Made by a program: the position numbers and the translations under genes. DNA of 64,000 bases from Hyperoodon ampullatus (lineage: Eukaryota > Chordata > Mammalia > Artiodactyla > Ziphiidae): assembly GCA_949752795.1 (NCBI GenBank), contig OX457058.1, positions 36,086,587 to 36,150,586 of the forward strand. Direction: 5' to 3'. The notes under the pieces were generated by a model. The model made no database searches, was not told the origin of the DNA, and saw only the letters and a program-made list of their open reading frames with translations. This document shows, in pieces, positions 23,501 to 35,500 of this stretch. The number at the start of each line of letters is the position of its first letter. Position 1 is the first letter of the stretch.

Positions 23501-26500
23501 TTTGGAGTGAAGGTTTATGAAAGCACAGAAAGCCACCCTGCCCATTTTCTGACTCTCTGCAGCTGGAAGTGTTGACTAACCTCGCCAATGAGACCAACAT
23601 CCCTACTGTCCTACGGGAATTCCAGGTACGGGCCAGGGGCCGGCTTATAGTCAGAGAGGCCCACGAGAGTTGTCCTGCAGCTCCTTGTGCTTCGTGAGAA
23701 TCGGCCTGGTGGGGCAAACCTTCTCTTAAAAGCCCAAAGTGGAGAAACTGTTATTTTACATCCCCTCTCAATGCATTCTACTGGCTTTGGGTTAGGGAAT
23801 CACTGGGTGACGGGTGAGGCTGTCATTCCTTTTCCCAGAGTTTAGTCTCTGACATGATGAGTCATTGAATGAGGGGTAACAGCTTTCTGGAAGGTCACCC
23901 TCAAGCCTGCAGAGTCACTGCCAAGTCAAGTCTGAGGGATCTCTGCCTTCCGGGGGTCACTCTGTTGTGTCCACAGACCTACATTCGCAGCATGGACAAG
24001 GACTTTGTGGCAGCCACGATCCAGGCCATTGGGCGCTGTGCAACTAACATAGGCCGAGTCCGTGACACCTGCCTCAACGGCCTGGTGCAGCTGCTGTCCA
24101 ACCGTGATGGTCAGTGTTTGTCTGCATGTCCAACTTTGATGACTAGTGGGTGCTGCCTGCATGTCTGACTCTGATGGCCAGTGGGTATCCACCTGTCTGT
24201 TCAGGAACAATGTGTGTTCATCTGTCTGTCTGCCTCAATGAGTATCCAAGTGCTCCCACGTCTCTGAGGGCCACTGGAGAAGTACAGGGGGTTGAGGAAC
24301 ACCGCCAAGGGGCTGGGGGCATTGCAGGTGTGCCTGTTCATTGTGTGTAGTCATCTGACTGTCCCGGGCTCATTTCCTGTCCTACAGAGCTTGTGGTCGC
24401 AGAGTCAGTGGTCGTCATTAAGAAGCTGCTGCAGATGCAGCCAGCACAGCACGGAGAGATCATCAAACACTTGGCAAAGCTCACAGACAACATCCAGGTC
24501 AGGGAGTGACCCCATTTCCTTTCCCAACCCAATGTCCTCCCCATGATTTAAGACGCTATAATTAAACACTAGCCTTAATAAAAAATCAACTTCCAGACCT
24601 TCCCTACTGGCTCGAAAGGTCTTCAGGTGGGAGGAGGGGAAAGATGAGACCATGTGACCCTGGTTCGCATTCCCTTTGGGGATCCCTTGCTGAGCTTCAG
24701 CCTGTACCACCACTCAGGTTTTCTCTAAAGTTCTGGCCGAGGGTGGCCAATTGACTAGTCCAAGTTGAAACATTCAAGCAAAGGCATTCCTGAAGATTCA
24801 GGGAGAATAACAAGGCAATAAAGCATTGAGGGTACAATGGATCCAGAAAATCAGTCTTTTATACTAAACTGTGACTGAATTTGGGGCCTGAAGTCTCTGT
24901 CCATGCTAATGAAACCCTAGGGAAGAGGGGAGATGCTGCCCAGGAAATGCCCAACCTTTAATCTCTCTCCCATCACCTCCCACTCCCATTTCCAGAGAAG
25001 CCCACGATACAACAGGCCAGCACAGATGGGAGGAGTGCTGATTCCTTGGCAAACCAGGTGCCCACCCACATTCCCACGTTTACCCCAGACCTGACTCCTC
25101 TCCCACACCCACAGGTGCCCATGGCCCGAGCCAGCATCCTGTGGCTCATTGGCGAGTACTGTGAGCACGTCCCCAGGATTGCACCCGACGTCCTGAGAAA
25201 AATGGCCAAGTCCTTCACGGCCGAGGAGGACATCGTCAAGCTGCAGGTCATCAATCTGGCAGCCAAGCTCTACCTGACCAACTCTAAGCAGGTACAGATT
25301 GGGAGATGCCTCCTAAAACACTCTGGGCCCCAGAAACAGCCCAGGCAGTATTCTGTGGGCCCTAACCAGGTAGGCATGAACTTTAGCACCTCTTTCTTTC
25401 TTTTGTCACTTTTTTTTTCTTTTTCATATTTTATTTTATTTCTATTAATTTTGATTGCAGTATAGTTGATTTACAATGTTGTGTTAGTTTCTTCTGTACG
25501 GCAAAGTGATTCAGTTATACATATATCAGCACCTCTTTCTGAAGAGGGAGTTCAGGACAGGTGTCTGGTCTGCCCAGGTGACCAGTGTTCCCCCAGTGTC
25601 CACAGCTACTCCAGGGCCCCCAAGGGCCTAGTAGGGATGGTGACCACTGTTGAAGAGGCTCTTCTATGGGGCTGTGACTTCCAGTCTGGCAGTGGGTGTG
25701 TCCCTACCTGCTGCCTTTGGAACACTGGGGCCAGGGGGAGGGCCCAGCAGTGATAGGCACTGATGGGAGAATATGTGTCCCAGGAGATGTGGTCTCTGCT
25801 TCCTCCCAAAGCTTGGTGATGCTTTGCCAGTCTATGCCGGGGACGAGAGGGCAAGTCTCTGCTCAGGCTTGGGTGGTATTGGCAGCCGTTGTCATTCCTA
25901 AGGTGAAAGGTTATGAGGGGCACCATAGCCAAGGACATGGCTCAACTGAGCTGGAATATCAAGGTATTAAAAACCTCTTGAGTGTCCAGCATCCTCTGAG
26001 ATGGTCCCAGGAGATTCTGCTAAAAACAAAGTGTAACGTGCAGAGCTTCTCAAGGTACTGGGGACACCAAGCACCCTGAGAGTTCCCATACTCAGTCAAG
26101 TGAGGCAGGGGTTGGCAAACTACTGCCCATGGGCCAAGTCTGGCCTGCTGCCTGTTGTTGTAGATAAAATTTTATTGGGACGCAGCCACGTTCATTCATT
26201 GGTTTATTGTCCATGGATGTTGTCGCTGCAATAGAGTCCATATGGCCTGCAAAGCCTGAAATAGTTACTCGCGCCCTTTATAGATAGAGCTTGCCAACCC
26301 TTGGAGCAAAGCATCTGGGCCATACCCTGTAGCTTGTGACATCCCTGCTGGCCTGAAGGTGGCCTCTTTGCCATCCCATGGAGTCTTTGGATGGTGGCAC
26401 TTGGGCGTCTTCTGTGGCTCCTTTGATCCACGGTGGCTAGAGTGGGCCCCAGGGACACAAGCTGGGGAGGCAGGGCCATCACATGCTGGGACTCTTGTCA

Positions 26501-29500
26501 GGAGCTGGAAAGGACAGCAGTTGTGTAGAAGCAATGAGGGGCTGGATCTGTGGGTGTCAGTATTGTGGGAGAAGCAGATTGGAGACAGAGAAGTTAGAGG
26601 GAATACCACTGGAAGCCTTCAAACAAATATTTGTGTGCCTCCTTTATTCAAGTGGGAGGGAGGAGCAGGTGGGAGGAACGTTTGAATAGATGAAGCAGCC
26701 TGGGTGGGTAGCGCCCGGGTAGAGGGGGCATCTGAAAGGCTCAGGACTGAGCCAGAGTGGTGCTGTTGGCATGTTTTCATTAGCCTGGGTGTGCTCATGT
26801 GGCATTTCCCCAAGTTGTCACTGTTAGCTACATGCACATTTATTCATGAATTTATTTAACACGCATTTCCCGAGTACCCACTATGCCTGGCACTGAGCTA
26901 TGTCCTGGGGTGATGACAATGAGCGAGACATGTTTACTGGCCTGCAAGTGCTCATAGCCAAGTAGAGGAAACAGCACAAAACGCAGAGCAATAAGGGCTG
27001 GAGTCAGGGTTGGCACAGAGAGCTGTGGGTATATATATATATAGCTGAACGCCTCTCCTAGGCAGGACACGGGGGTCCCAGCCCCCATCAGGCCACCCAG
27101 AGTAGGCTGTTCAGGCAAGTGGAACCTCCAGGCACCCTTTACCCTAAGGCCAGTCCTTCCAGGCGTAGGCCCCTTAGAATGGTTCTTTGACTCAATAATG
27201 AGAGCTTTCCTCCTTCCTACCCTCCCTATCTTTCTCTCTTCTTTCTTCTCAGCCTGTTCTGGGAGTGGTGGAGGAAGGGGAATTCTTGGCACACTAGGAG
27301 AGAGGTGGTCTGGATGTGTCCATGTCTGTCCTGGCAAAACAGCAATGATACTTCCCCCCACCCCAGTACCAAGGGTGACATTCTGGACCTGCCACAAGGC
27401 CACAACAATCCCAGCCATCCTTCCCACCTGCTGAGCCATCCATTGCATGCCAGATTCTGGCCCAGGCTGAGGCCAAGGAGATGAGAGTCCAGGCCTGGGT
27501 GCAGCACTGACTGGCTCCTTAACCTGGGAAAAGTCACTTAATGATTCTGATTCTCCTCTGTAAATGGGGGCAGTAGCGACCACCTCTCAGAAGGGTTATG
27601 GAGAGTACATGAGGTAGTGAAGCACCTAGCACAGTATTTGACACTAGAAGGCATTCCATAAATGGTGGCTACCAGTGTCATTTTGTGACCAGTTAGACTA
27701 GGTCAGGATCAGGGCAGAAACTGAGATTTGCGGTCCTGGGATATGGCTACCTTGACTGCAGACTGTGAACCCCATATGACCTCAGCAAACCCATAGGCAG
27801 CTGCAGTTTGCTCTGATCTCATTAGGACCTTCCAGGGAGGATCATGGCCTCTGAGACCCCTGGGCTGCTCAGAATCTACTATGTGGGTCAATGGGGTGTG
27901 AGGGCAGCCCCTGCCAGGGGGTTCCTATGTGTTCCCCCTTTCTCTTCTTGTCACCTAGTTCCCCCCAGGTGATGGAGCCTAGAAACTGTGAGGTCTAGCA
28001 GAATGTTCTAGACCTTCACTCACCCTGGCACCTCAAGGTGGAGAGATTGGCCCAGCCTGGACTAGGTGGGGTAGGAGTGGGCCTAGGGCAGTGGGGACCA
28101 CAAACCTGAGGAAGAATGGCACCCAGGGCCAAGAGGGAGGTTTCCAAAAGGGCAAGCTCTTTTGCTGGCCAAGTCAGTTGTCAGAGTTGGCGCTGGGAGT
28201 CAGGGCTGGGGAGGTGGGAGAAAATGCAGGGTCTGGCACAATGGCAGGTTGGGAGGGAAAGTCAGGTGGAGGCAGCAGTGCCTGGAGCTGTTGGCCAAAA
28301 GAATCTGGTTCATGGACTTCCCTGGCGGTCCAGTGGTTAAGACTCCGCACTTCCACTGCAGGGGACACAGGTTCGATCCCTGGTCGGGGAACCAAGATCC
28401 CACAAGCCACGGGGCATGGCTCAAAAAAGTATCTGGTTCAGAGACCACCTGTGTCCCCACCCTCTGTGATGGCTGCTGACCCACTTCTTGTCCCCCAGAC
28501 CAAGCTGCTGACCCAGTATGTGCTGAGTCTGGCCAAGTATGACCAGAATTACGATATCCGAGACCGAGCACGCTTCACCCGGCAGCTCATCGTCCCTTCG
28601 GAGCAGGGTGGGGCCCTCAGCCGTCACGCCAAGAAGCTCTTCCTGGCACCCAAACCAGCTCCAGTCTTGGAGTCATCCTTCAAAGGTGGGAGCTGAAATC
28701 CAGAGTAACCTTCCTGGGGGAAGGGGAGGATTGGCCAGCAACCGGGTCCCAGCCCTTCCCCCTTAGGTCTCAGTCTCAGCCAGGTACCAGCCTTCGGTGG
28801 GCAGGACTTCTGGAGAAATGCCAGTCCTGTGCCCCTGGCCCAACCCTTTGCCCATCCTGCAGCATCCAGGGCTTGCTCTTTCACCCGCTCACAACCACCA
28901 CCAGCATCAACTCACCTGAGTCTCTGCCCTCCCAGGCAGGATGGGCCTCTGGTTTCTCTCCTCTTGGGCTCCCCTTTCCATCCTACTCCCTGAGCAGGCA
29001 CTATATGTATCAAGATTTTACCTACCAAGGGCCCAGGAAGGCAGGAAGTAGAACTCCATACAAAGGAGAGCTGTAGGGACTTCCCTGGTGATCCAGTGGT
29101 TAAGACTTTGCCTTCCAATGCAGGGGGTGTAGGTTCGATCCCTGGTTGGAGAGCTAAGGTCCCACATGCCTCACGGCCAAAAAACCAAAACATAAAACAG
29201 AAGCAATGTTGTAACAAATTCAATAAAGACTTTATTGGTCTTTATGGTCCACGTCAAAAAAATCTTAAAAAAGCAAAAACAAGTGAGAGGTGTATGTTTG
29301 TAAGTATCCTGAGAAAGTGGCTGCTAGCACTCACTGGGCTGTCACTGGAGGTCAGCCCAAACCCCCAGCCCCAGGCCCGTTGCCTTGCTTCTTCTCTCGG
29401 TCTGGTCTCCCGTGACAAGGGCTCTGAGAGAGGTGGGAAGGGGAGGGTCCCCCAGCTGACTCTCTGGACCCAGGAACCTACCCAGGAGGGGAACTTCCTT

Positions 29501-32500
29501 CACAAAGCTCGGTTCTCCTGCGTACCTTTTTGTTCTGCTTTATGTTTCCCTGGACCACAGGAGCAAGGAGATTCTGAGGGGTGGGGGAGATGTGAAAACC
29601 TCCCAGGAAGAAGGGGAACGGTCCCTTTCTCCTCCCTAACACCATCCCCACTTACAAGTCTCTGGGTTGCCCTCCTCTGGCTCTGACTCTCTCCTGCTCC
29701 CATTTGGATTCACCCCTCCCCACGGAGTCTCCAGCCTGACCAGACACACCACCCTGCCTTTTGACCCAGCCTGGCCAGCCTCTTACTCATAGTTGTTACC
29801 CTCACTCCAAGCAGGCCTCCTTCCTGAGCCTGGCTATGCAGCAGCACCACCCCCGTTGCCCTGGGAGAGAAGCCACACCTGCATCTCTGCTTCCACCAGG
29901 GCAGACAGGCAGCAGTAACTCTGGGCCCAGAAGCCCCTCCTGCCCTCCTCTGTGGTCCCAGCTCCCCCCACCCCTCAGCCCCTGCTCTAGTCAGCCATAC
30001 AGTCTTTTTTCCAGCATGTGGGCCTGGAGATTCAGTCAGGGCAGAAGAGCCATTAGGGACACGTCCGCCCCTCTCTTCTGTCTAGCTAGGGAGTTCCCAC
30101 TGGAATTGCCACCCGGCCCCACCTAGGAAACAACTCCCAGGGCATTTCCTCACTGCCACTACTGACTTGACCTCTCACCCTGTCCCCAGACCGGGACCAC
30201 TTCCAGCTGGGCTCACTGTCCCACCTGCTCAATGCCAAGGCCACGGGCTACCAGGAGCTCCCAGACTGGCCAGAGGAAGCCCCGGACCCATCTGTGCGCA
30301 ATGTGGAGGTCAGCAGGGGTGGAGGGTGGAGCTGTGTGTGGGGAAGGACAGACAGCAGGGAGCCCTGGGAGTGCCAGCCCGGCCCTCCTGACACCCTCCC
30401 CCCACGCAGGAAGAAGATCTCTCCCTTATTGAGACCCATGTGGGCCTGTTGGGCGAATACACCAAGGTCCCCCCGCCCTGTGTGCTGTGTGCCCTCTGCT
30501 CCGTGTGCAGTGCTCTCTCCCAGCCTGTGCTGCCCCTCCCTCCCCCTTGTATGCTGCACCCCTGTGCCTTCCCCACACTCTTCCTTCCTGCTGGCAGTGC
30601 CGCTCTGTGAGTGCCTCCCCTGCGTGGACAGGGTCCCTTCCCTCCCCCCATTATTCCCTCTTGGGGACAGGACCAGGTGGGGCCCCGAGAAGAGCTAGGG
30701 TGAAAGGTAAGAGGGGCTTGTGCTTTCCTTCCCCCTCCCCATCCATGATTTAATGGCTCCCCGCCCTCCACCCCACAATCTCCAGGTACCTGAATGGACC
30801 AAATGCTCAAACAGGGAGAAGAGGAAGGAGAAGGAGAAACCCTTCTACTCAGACTCTGAGGGAGAGTCAGGGCCCACAGAGTCCGCAGACAGCGGTGAGG
30901 AGATGGGCAGAGCCGGGGCCCTGTGCTCCTGCCTGTGTGTGCGCCTTGTGGCTGACTATCTGGCGCACGTGTGTGCTCCCGTATTAGATGGTCACGTGTC
31001 CAAGGGGGTGTGCACCTCCTTGTGTGCACCTGTTTATGCACTTGAGGGTTGCACGTCCCAGATGTGTGTGTGCTTGTGTAGGTCTGTATCCGTACGGGTC
31101 CGTCTGTGTTCCAGTTGGTCTGGTTGGCGTCTGGGGCCGGGAGCAGGTCGGGGGGTTGTGGGGAGAAGAGGTGAGTTTGCTGCTTCAGTGCAGAGTCTGA
31201 AGCTGGGTGCCCAGGGCTCCCCAGGAGGCCTACACACGAGGGAGGGAAGCCTGAGACAGTCCTTCCACAGACCCTGAGTCCGAGAGTGAATCGGACAGTA
31301 AGAGCAGCAGTGAGAGCGGCTCTGGGGAGTCCAGCAGTGAGTCCGACAACAAAGACCAGGATGAGGACGAGGAGAAAGGGAGGAGCAGTGAGAGGTAAGA
31401 TGACTGGGCGGCTTCAGGGCTCTCCCTTGGAAATGAAGGGCTAACCCTCAGCCTTAGCCAGTCTCCTAAGAGTCCCTGAGCCTCCTCATGAGCTGGTGGG
31501 GCCTACAGACCCCCTGGTCTGCTCACATGATGGCCGCAGATCTCTGCATGGGGCACAGCATGAAGAAGCCATCAGGGAAGGGGCCCGAGCTGGCACAGGC
31601 TGGTCTAAAGCTCTCACTGCGGCCCAGGCATAGGAGCTCAGGTGTGGAGTCCACTGGCCCAGCCTCCCCACCCTCACCCGCAATGTTCAAGGCTTTCCCT
31701 GCTCTTCTGTGAGGCAAGAAGGGGTCATCCAGGCTGGGCCCAAGCCCTGTTTGCCCCCTTTCCTCCAGTGAACATAGTGAGGAGGAAGGTAAGAAGAGGA
31801 AGATGAAGAAGAGGAAGAAGGTGCCAGAGGGACAAGAAGGCGGCTCGTCCTCAGATGAGGGCAGTGATTCCAGCAGCAGCTCGTCAGAGTCTGAGATGAC
31901 ATCAGAGACAGAGGAGGAGCAGGTGGAACCTGCATCCTGGAGAAAAAAAACAGTGAGCGCCTTGGGGCAGAAAGGGGATGGGCGTATGGACCAGGACCCT
32001 CCCCACCCTCTGGGCCAGGCCCAGCCATCTCCCCATAACCCAGCCCGGGCCAGGGTACTACCCTTCCACACTCACATCCCGCTTTTCTCTTCCAGCCTCC
32101 CAGCAGCAAAAGTGCCCCTGCAGCCAAGGAGATCTCCCTGCTTGATCTAGAGGACTGTGAGTTTGGGTGGTAGAAGTCACAGCGGGGAGGAGGCCTGGGG
32201 AGTATGACTTAGGAAGGGCCATGGGCGCTCTGGGCTAGGTTCCTCGGGGGTTTGGGGTGGGAGGAGCAGACAGAATACATCTTTGGGCCTGAGAGGGCAG
32301 CAGGTCAACCTCTCCAGGTGTGGGGTTGGGGTCAAGGATGGATATCTCCGTGGAGCCACCAGGCTGCGGCGTGCCTCACTGTGGTGCTGAGCCATCTACT
32401 CCCTAAGCCTTGGGCTCCTGCTCGATCCAAGCCAATTCCACTTTGCCTCTCCCTCGTCCTAATGTTTCTCATATACTCCCACAGTCACCCCTCCCAGTGT

Positions 32501-35500
32501 CCAGCCTGTGTCTCCCCCCATGGTTGTGTCCACCAGCCTGGCTGCTGATCTGGAGGGCCTGACGCTCACAGACTCCCCCCTGGTGCCCTCGGTGAGTGGG
32601 ATGGGGAGGGACAGGGCTGGGGCAGGGACACATCTCTGTGCTGCATCCTATGGTATGGATTTGTGTGAAGGGGGTGTGATGGAGGGATGGCTTTGAGCCT
32701 CCGTTGCTGTGACCACAAGTAGGGACAAGGCTGGGACGGGCTCTCGCCTTGTTCATTTCCATACTTCCCCTCATCCTCCTCCCCTCCAGCTGCTGAGTCC
32801 AGTGTTGGGTGTCGGGAGACAGGAGCTGCTGCACCGAGTAGCTGGCGAGGGGCTGGCTGTGGACTACACCTTCAGCCGCCAACCTTTCTCTGGGGACCCC
32901 CACATGGTGTCTGTGCACATCCACTTCTCCAACAGCTCTGATACCCCCATCAAGGGCCTACATGTGGGCACCCCCAAACTGCCCGCTGGCATCAGCATCC
33001 AGGAATTTCCTGAAATCGGTGCGGAAGGGCCTTGGACGTGGTGGAGAAGGAGGCTCCTGGGTGGAGTTGGTCTTTCTGTGGTTTCTGAAGCCCCCCTCTG
33101 TGCCAGGCCAGGTCTAGGCTATGGGGGTATGGAGATGGCATCTAACACAACCCATGGACAAGACAGACTAGGAAGTGAGCAAGTCCATATCAGGGCAAGA
33201 GGTGCTTGAGCCTTGGTTGTTTCAGCACTGACTTAAAGGGGGTGAGGATGAGTGGGGGAAGGGTGTTTACATTTCAGGAGAAACTCAGGAACAATCTCTC
33301 CAGGGGCTCAGAGGCCAGGGTTCCATAGAGGAGTGGTCAGCTCTGCAAGTGGAGGGGAGAAGGGGTCAGGGTTCCAGACCTATCAGGTGATGCTGTCTTT
33401 CTCTCCCCCTTTCCCTGCCTCACACTGCTGCAGAGTCCCTGGCACCTGGAGAATCTGCCACTGCTGTCATGGGCATTAATTTCTGTGACTCGACCCAGGC
33501 GGCCAACTTCCAGCTGTGGTATGTTTCCACCTCATGGAGGAGTAAGAGGATGGCTAGGGAGAGGTGGGGTCAAAATAAACTGGAGGGCTTCCCTGGTGGC
33601 GCAGTGGTTGAGAGTCCACCTGCTGATGCAGGGGACGTGGGTTCGTGCCCCGGTCCGGGGAGATCCCACATGCGACAGAGCGGCTGGGCCCGTGAGCCAT
33701 GGCCGCTGAGCCTGCGCATCCGGAGCCTGTGCTCCGCAACGGGAGAGGCCACAACAGTGAGAGGCCCATGTACCGCAAACAAATAAAAACTAAAAAAATT
33801 AAAAAATAAACTGGAGCTGGAGGTGGTGTTAGGTGGGGCTACATCATGATCTGGTGTGTCTGGAAGGCATCCGAAGACCTCAAGTCTCTTACCTCCCTCT
33901 CCTGCTGCCTCCAAGCCCTCCCTTCAGACACAGTGCGAGATGAGGGGAGAGATGCTGGCCTCACTCCCTCTCCCTCTGTCTCCTCCTACCCTTCCCAGCA
34001 CCCAAACCCGACAGTTCTACGTCTCCATTCAGCCACCTGTTGGGGAGCTTATGGCCCCTGTGTTCATGAGCGAAAATGAGTTCAAGAAGGAACAGGGTGA
34101 GTGTTCCCTGGAGGTGGGCGGGAGGGTGCTCAGGACCACCCACTGGGGCTCATTCAGCTCCACCATACAGTCATGCTGAGGGAGCCTCAGCTCCTGCAGA
34201 TGGAGGGAGGCCTCACAGCTTGTGGCTCCAGCAAAGGCTTCACGGAGCCTGGGACACTTCAGTGAGGCTTTGGAGACAGTCTCAGCTCAGCCAGGCAGAA
34301 AATTCTAGGCCAGAATTCCAGCTGGGGGAAACATTATGAGTAGGTGTTAGTGAAAATTTACAGGAAGAAAGGAGGGGAGCAGTTTGCTTTAGGGCATAGG
34401 AGTCCTTAGCAATGGTGAGTAGTGAAAACAAGCTGAAAATATGTTCGGTCGTTTCTGGAAGCCATGAACGCGATGCTAAAGGATTTCGGTCCTCAAATTT
34501 TAGAGCTGGAAGGGGTCACAGAGGTTATTGGGTCCAACTCCATCGTTAGAGAGGTAAGGACTGTAGACTTCGTTTTCCTAGCAGTAGAGGAGTCATTGAA
34601 GTTCTTGAGCAAAGACGGGGCCAGGTTCAGACTTCTGCTTCAGAAGGAGAAATCTGGCAACATTTCCAGCTAGGACTGGAATTGAGAGAATCTGCAGCAG
34701 GAAAAAGAGGCAGAACAGCATAAGTGGGAGGCAACATGGGGCTTCATGAGTCCTGGCTTTAAGTTCTGAACCTGCCACTTGCTTGGTATGTGACCTTGGA
34801 CTAAATTCTGTGCCTAGTTATAAGGCTATTGCAATAGATCTGATGAGAGATGGTGAGGACCATGATTAGAATCACAGCAAAAAGAATGAAAGGCTGAGGT
34901 GGGGGAGAAGGAAGCCATGGGAATTTGCCCTAAGAAGGTGGAGAGGGAGACATATAAGCTGGCTCTAGAATGTCTGGCTTAGATAGTAGGGAGAATGGCA
35001 GTGCCGTTCACCTAGACCAGGGGTTGGCTACCTTTTTCTGTAATGGGTCGTAAAGCAAATGTTTCAGGCTTTCTGGGTCATGTGATCTCTGCTGCAATTT
35101 GCCGTTGTAACCCAAGAACAGCCACGGATAATACATAAATGAATGAATGTGGTTGCATTCCAATAAAATTCTATTTATGGACACAGATTTGAATTTCATA
35201 TAATCTTCATGTGTCATGAAATATCTGTCTTTGATTTTTCCCCCAGCACTTAAAAAATATTAAAAAAAAAAAACCATTGTGGGCCATGCAGGTGGTAGGT
35301 TGTATTTGGCCTTCAGGCTGTAATTTGCCAAGCCCCTGATCTGGAAGAAAAAAGAATGGATTGGGCAAGGGAAAGCGGGGATGATCTTGGACAGTTTTGG
35401 AGAGGCTGCTTTTGAAATACATTTGGGAAATTCAGGAAGAGGTGTTTAATATGCAACTGAAAATGTTGGTCTGTGCCCAGGAAACACTTCTAGGCTGGAA

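Larger units (their letters stand above)
25292..28498 (+). other. AP3B2: AP3B2 intron 14 (3.2 kb)
   Basis: Holds a 130-bp L1 tail with TSD (25398-25527), a hAT-like MITE (about 26107-26306), an old repeat (about 26830-26970), a MIR (about 27490-27680) and a short SINE (28313-28430). An (AT)n run sits near 27031-27042. The stretches 25545-26100, 26310-26825 and 27690-28310 show nothing I can name. Confidence 0.85.

Noticed and set aside
26852..27583. 243-codon minus-strand frame in AP3B2 intron 14
   Set aside because: It crosses a MIR fragment and an AT run and has no domain or splice context.
29220..29226. AATAAA as an AP3B2 poly(A) signal
   Set aside because: It lies in the tail of a SINE in an intron and the gene continues for 8 kb.
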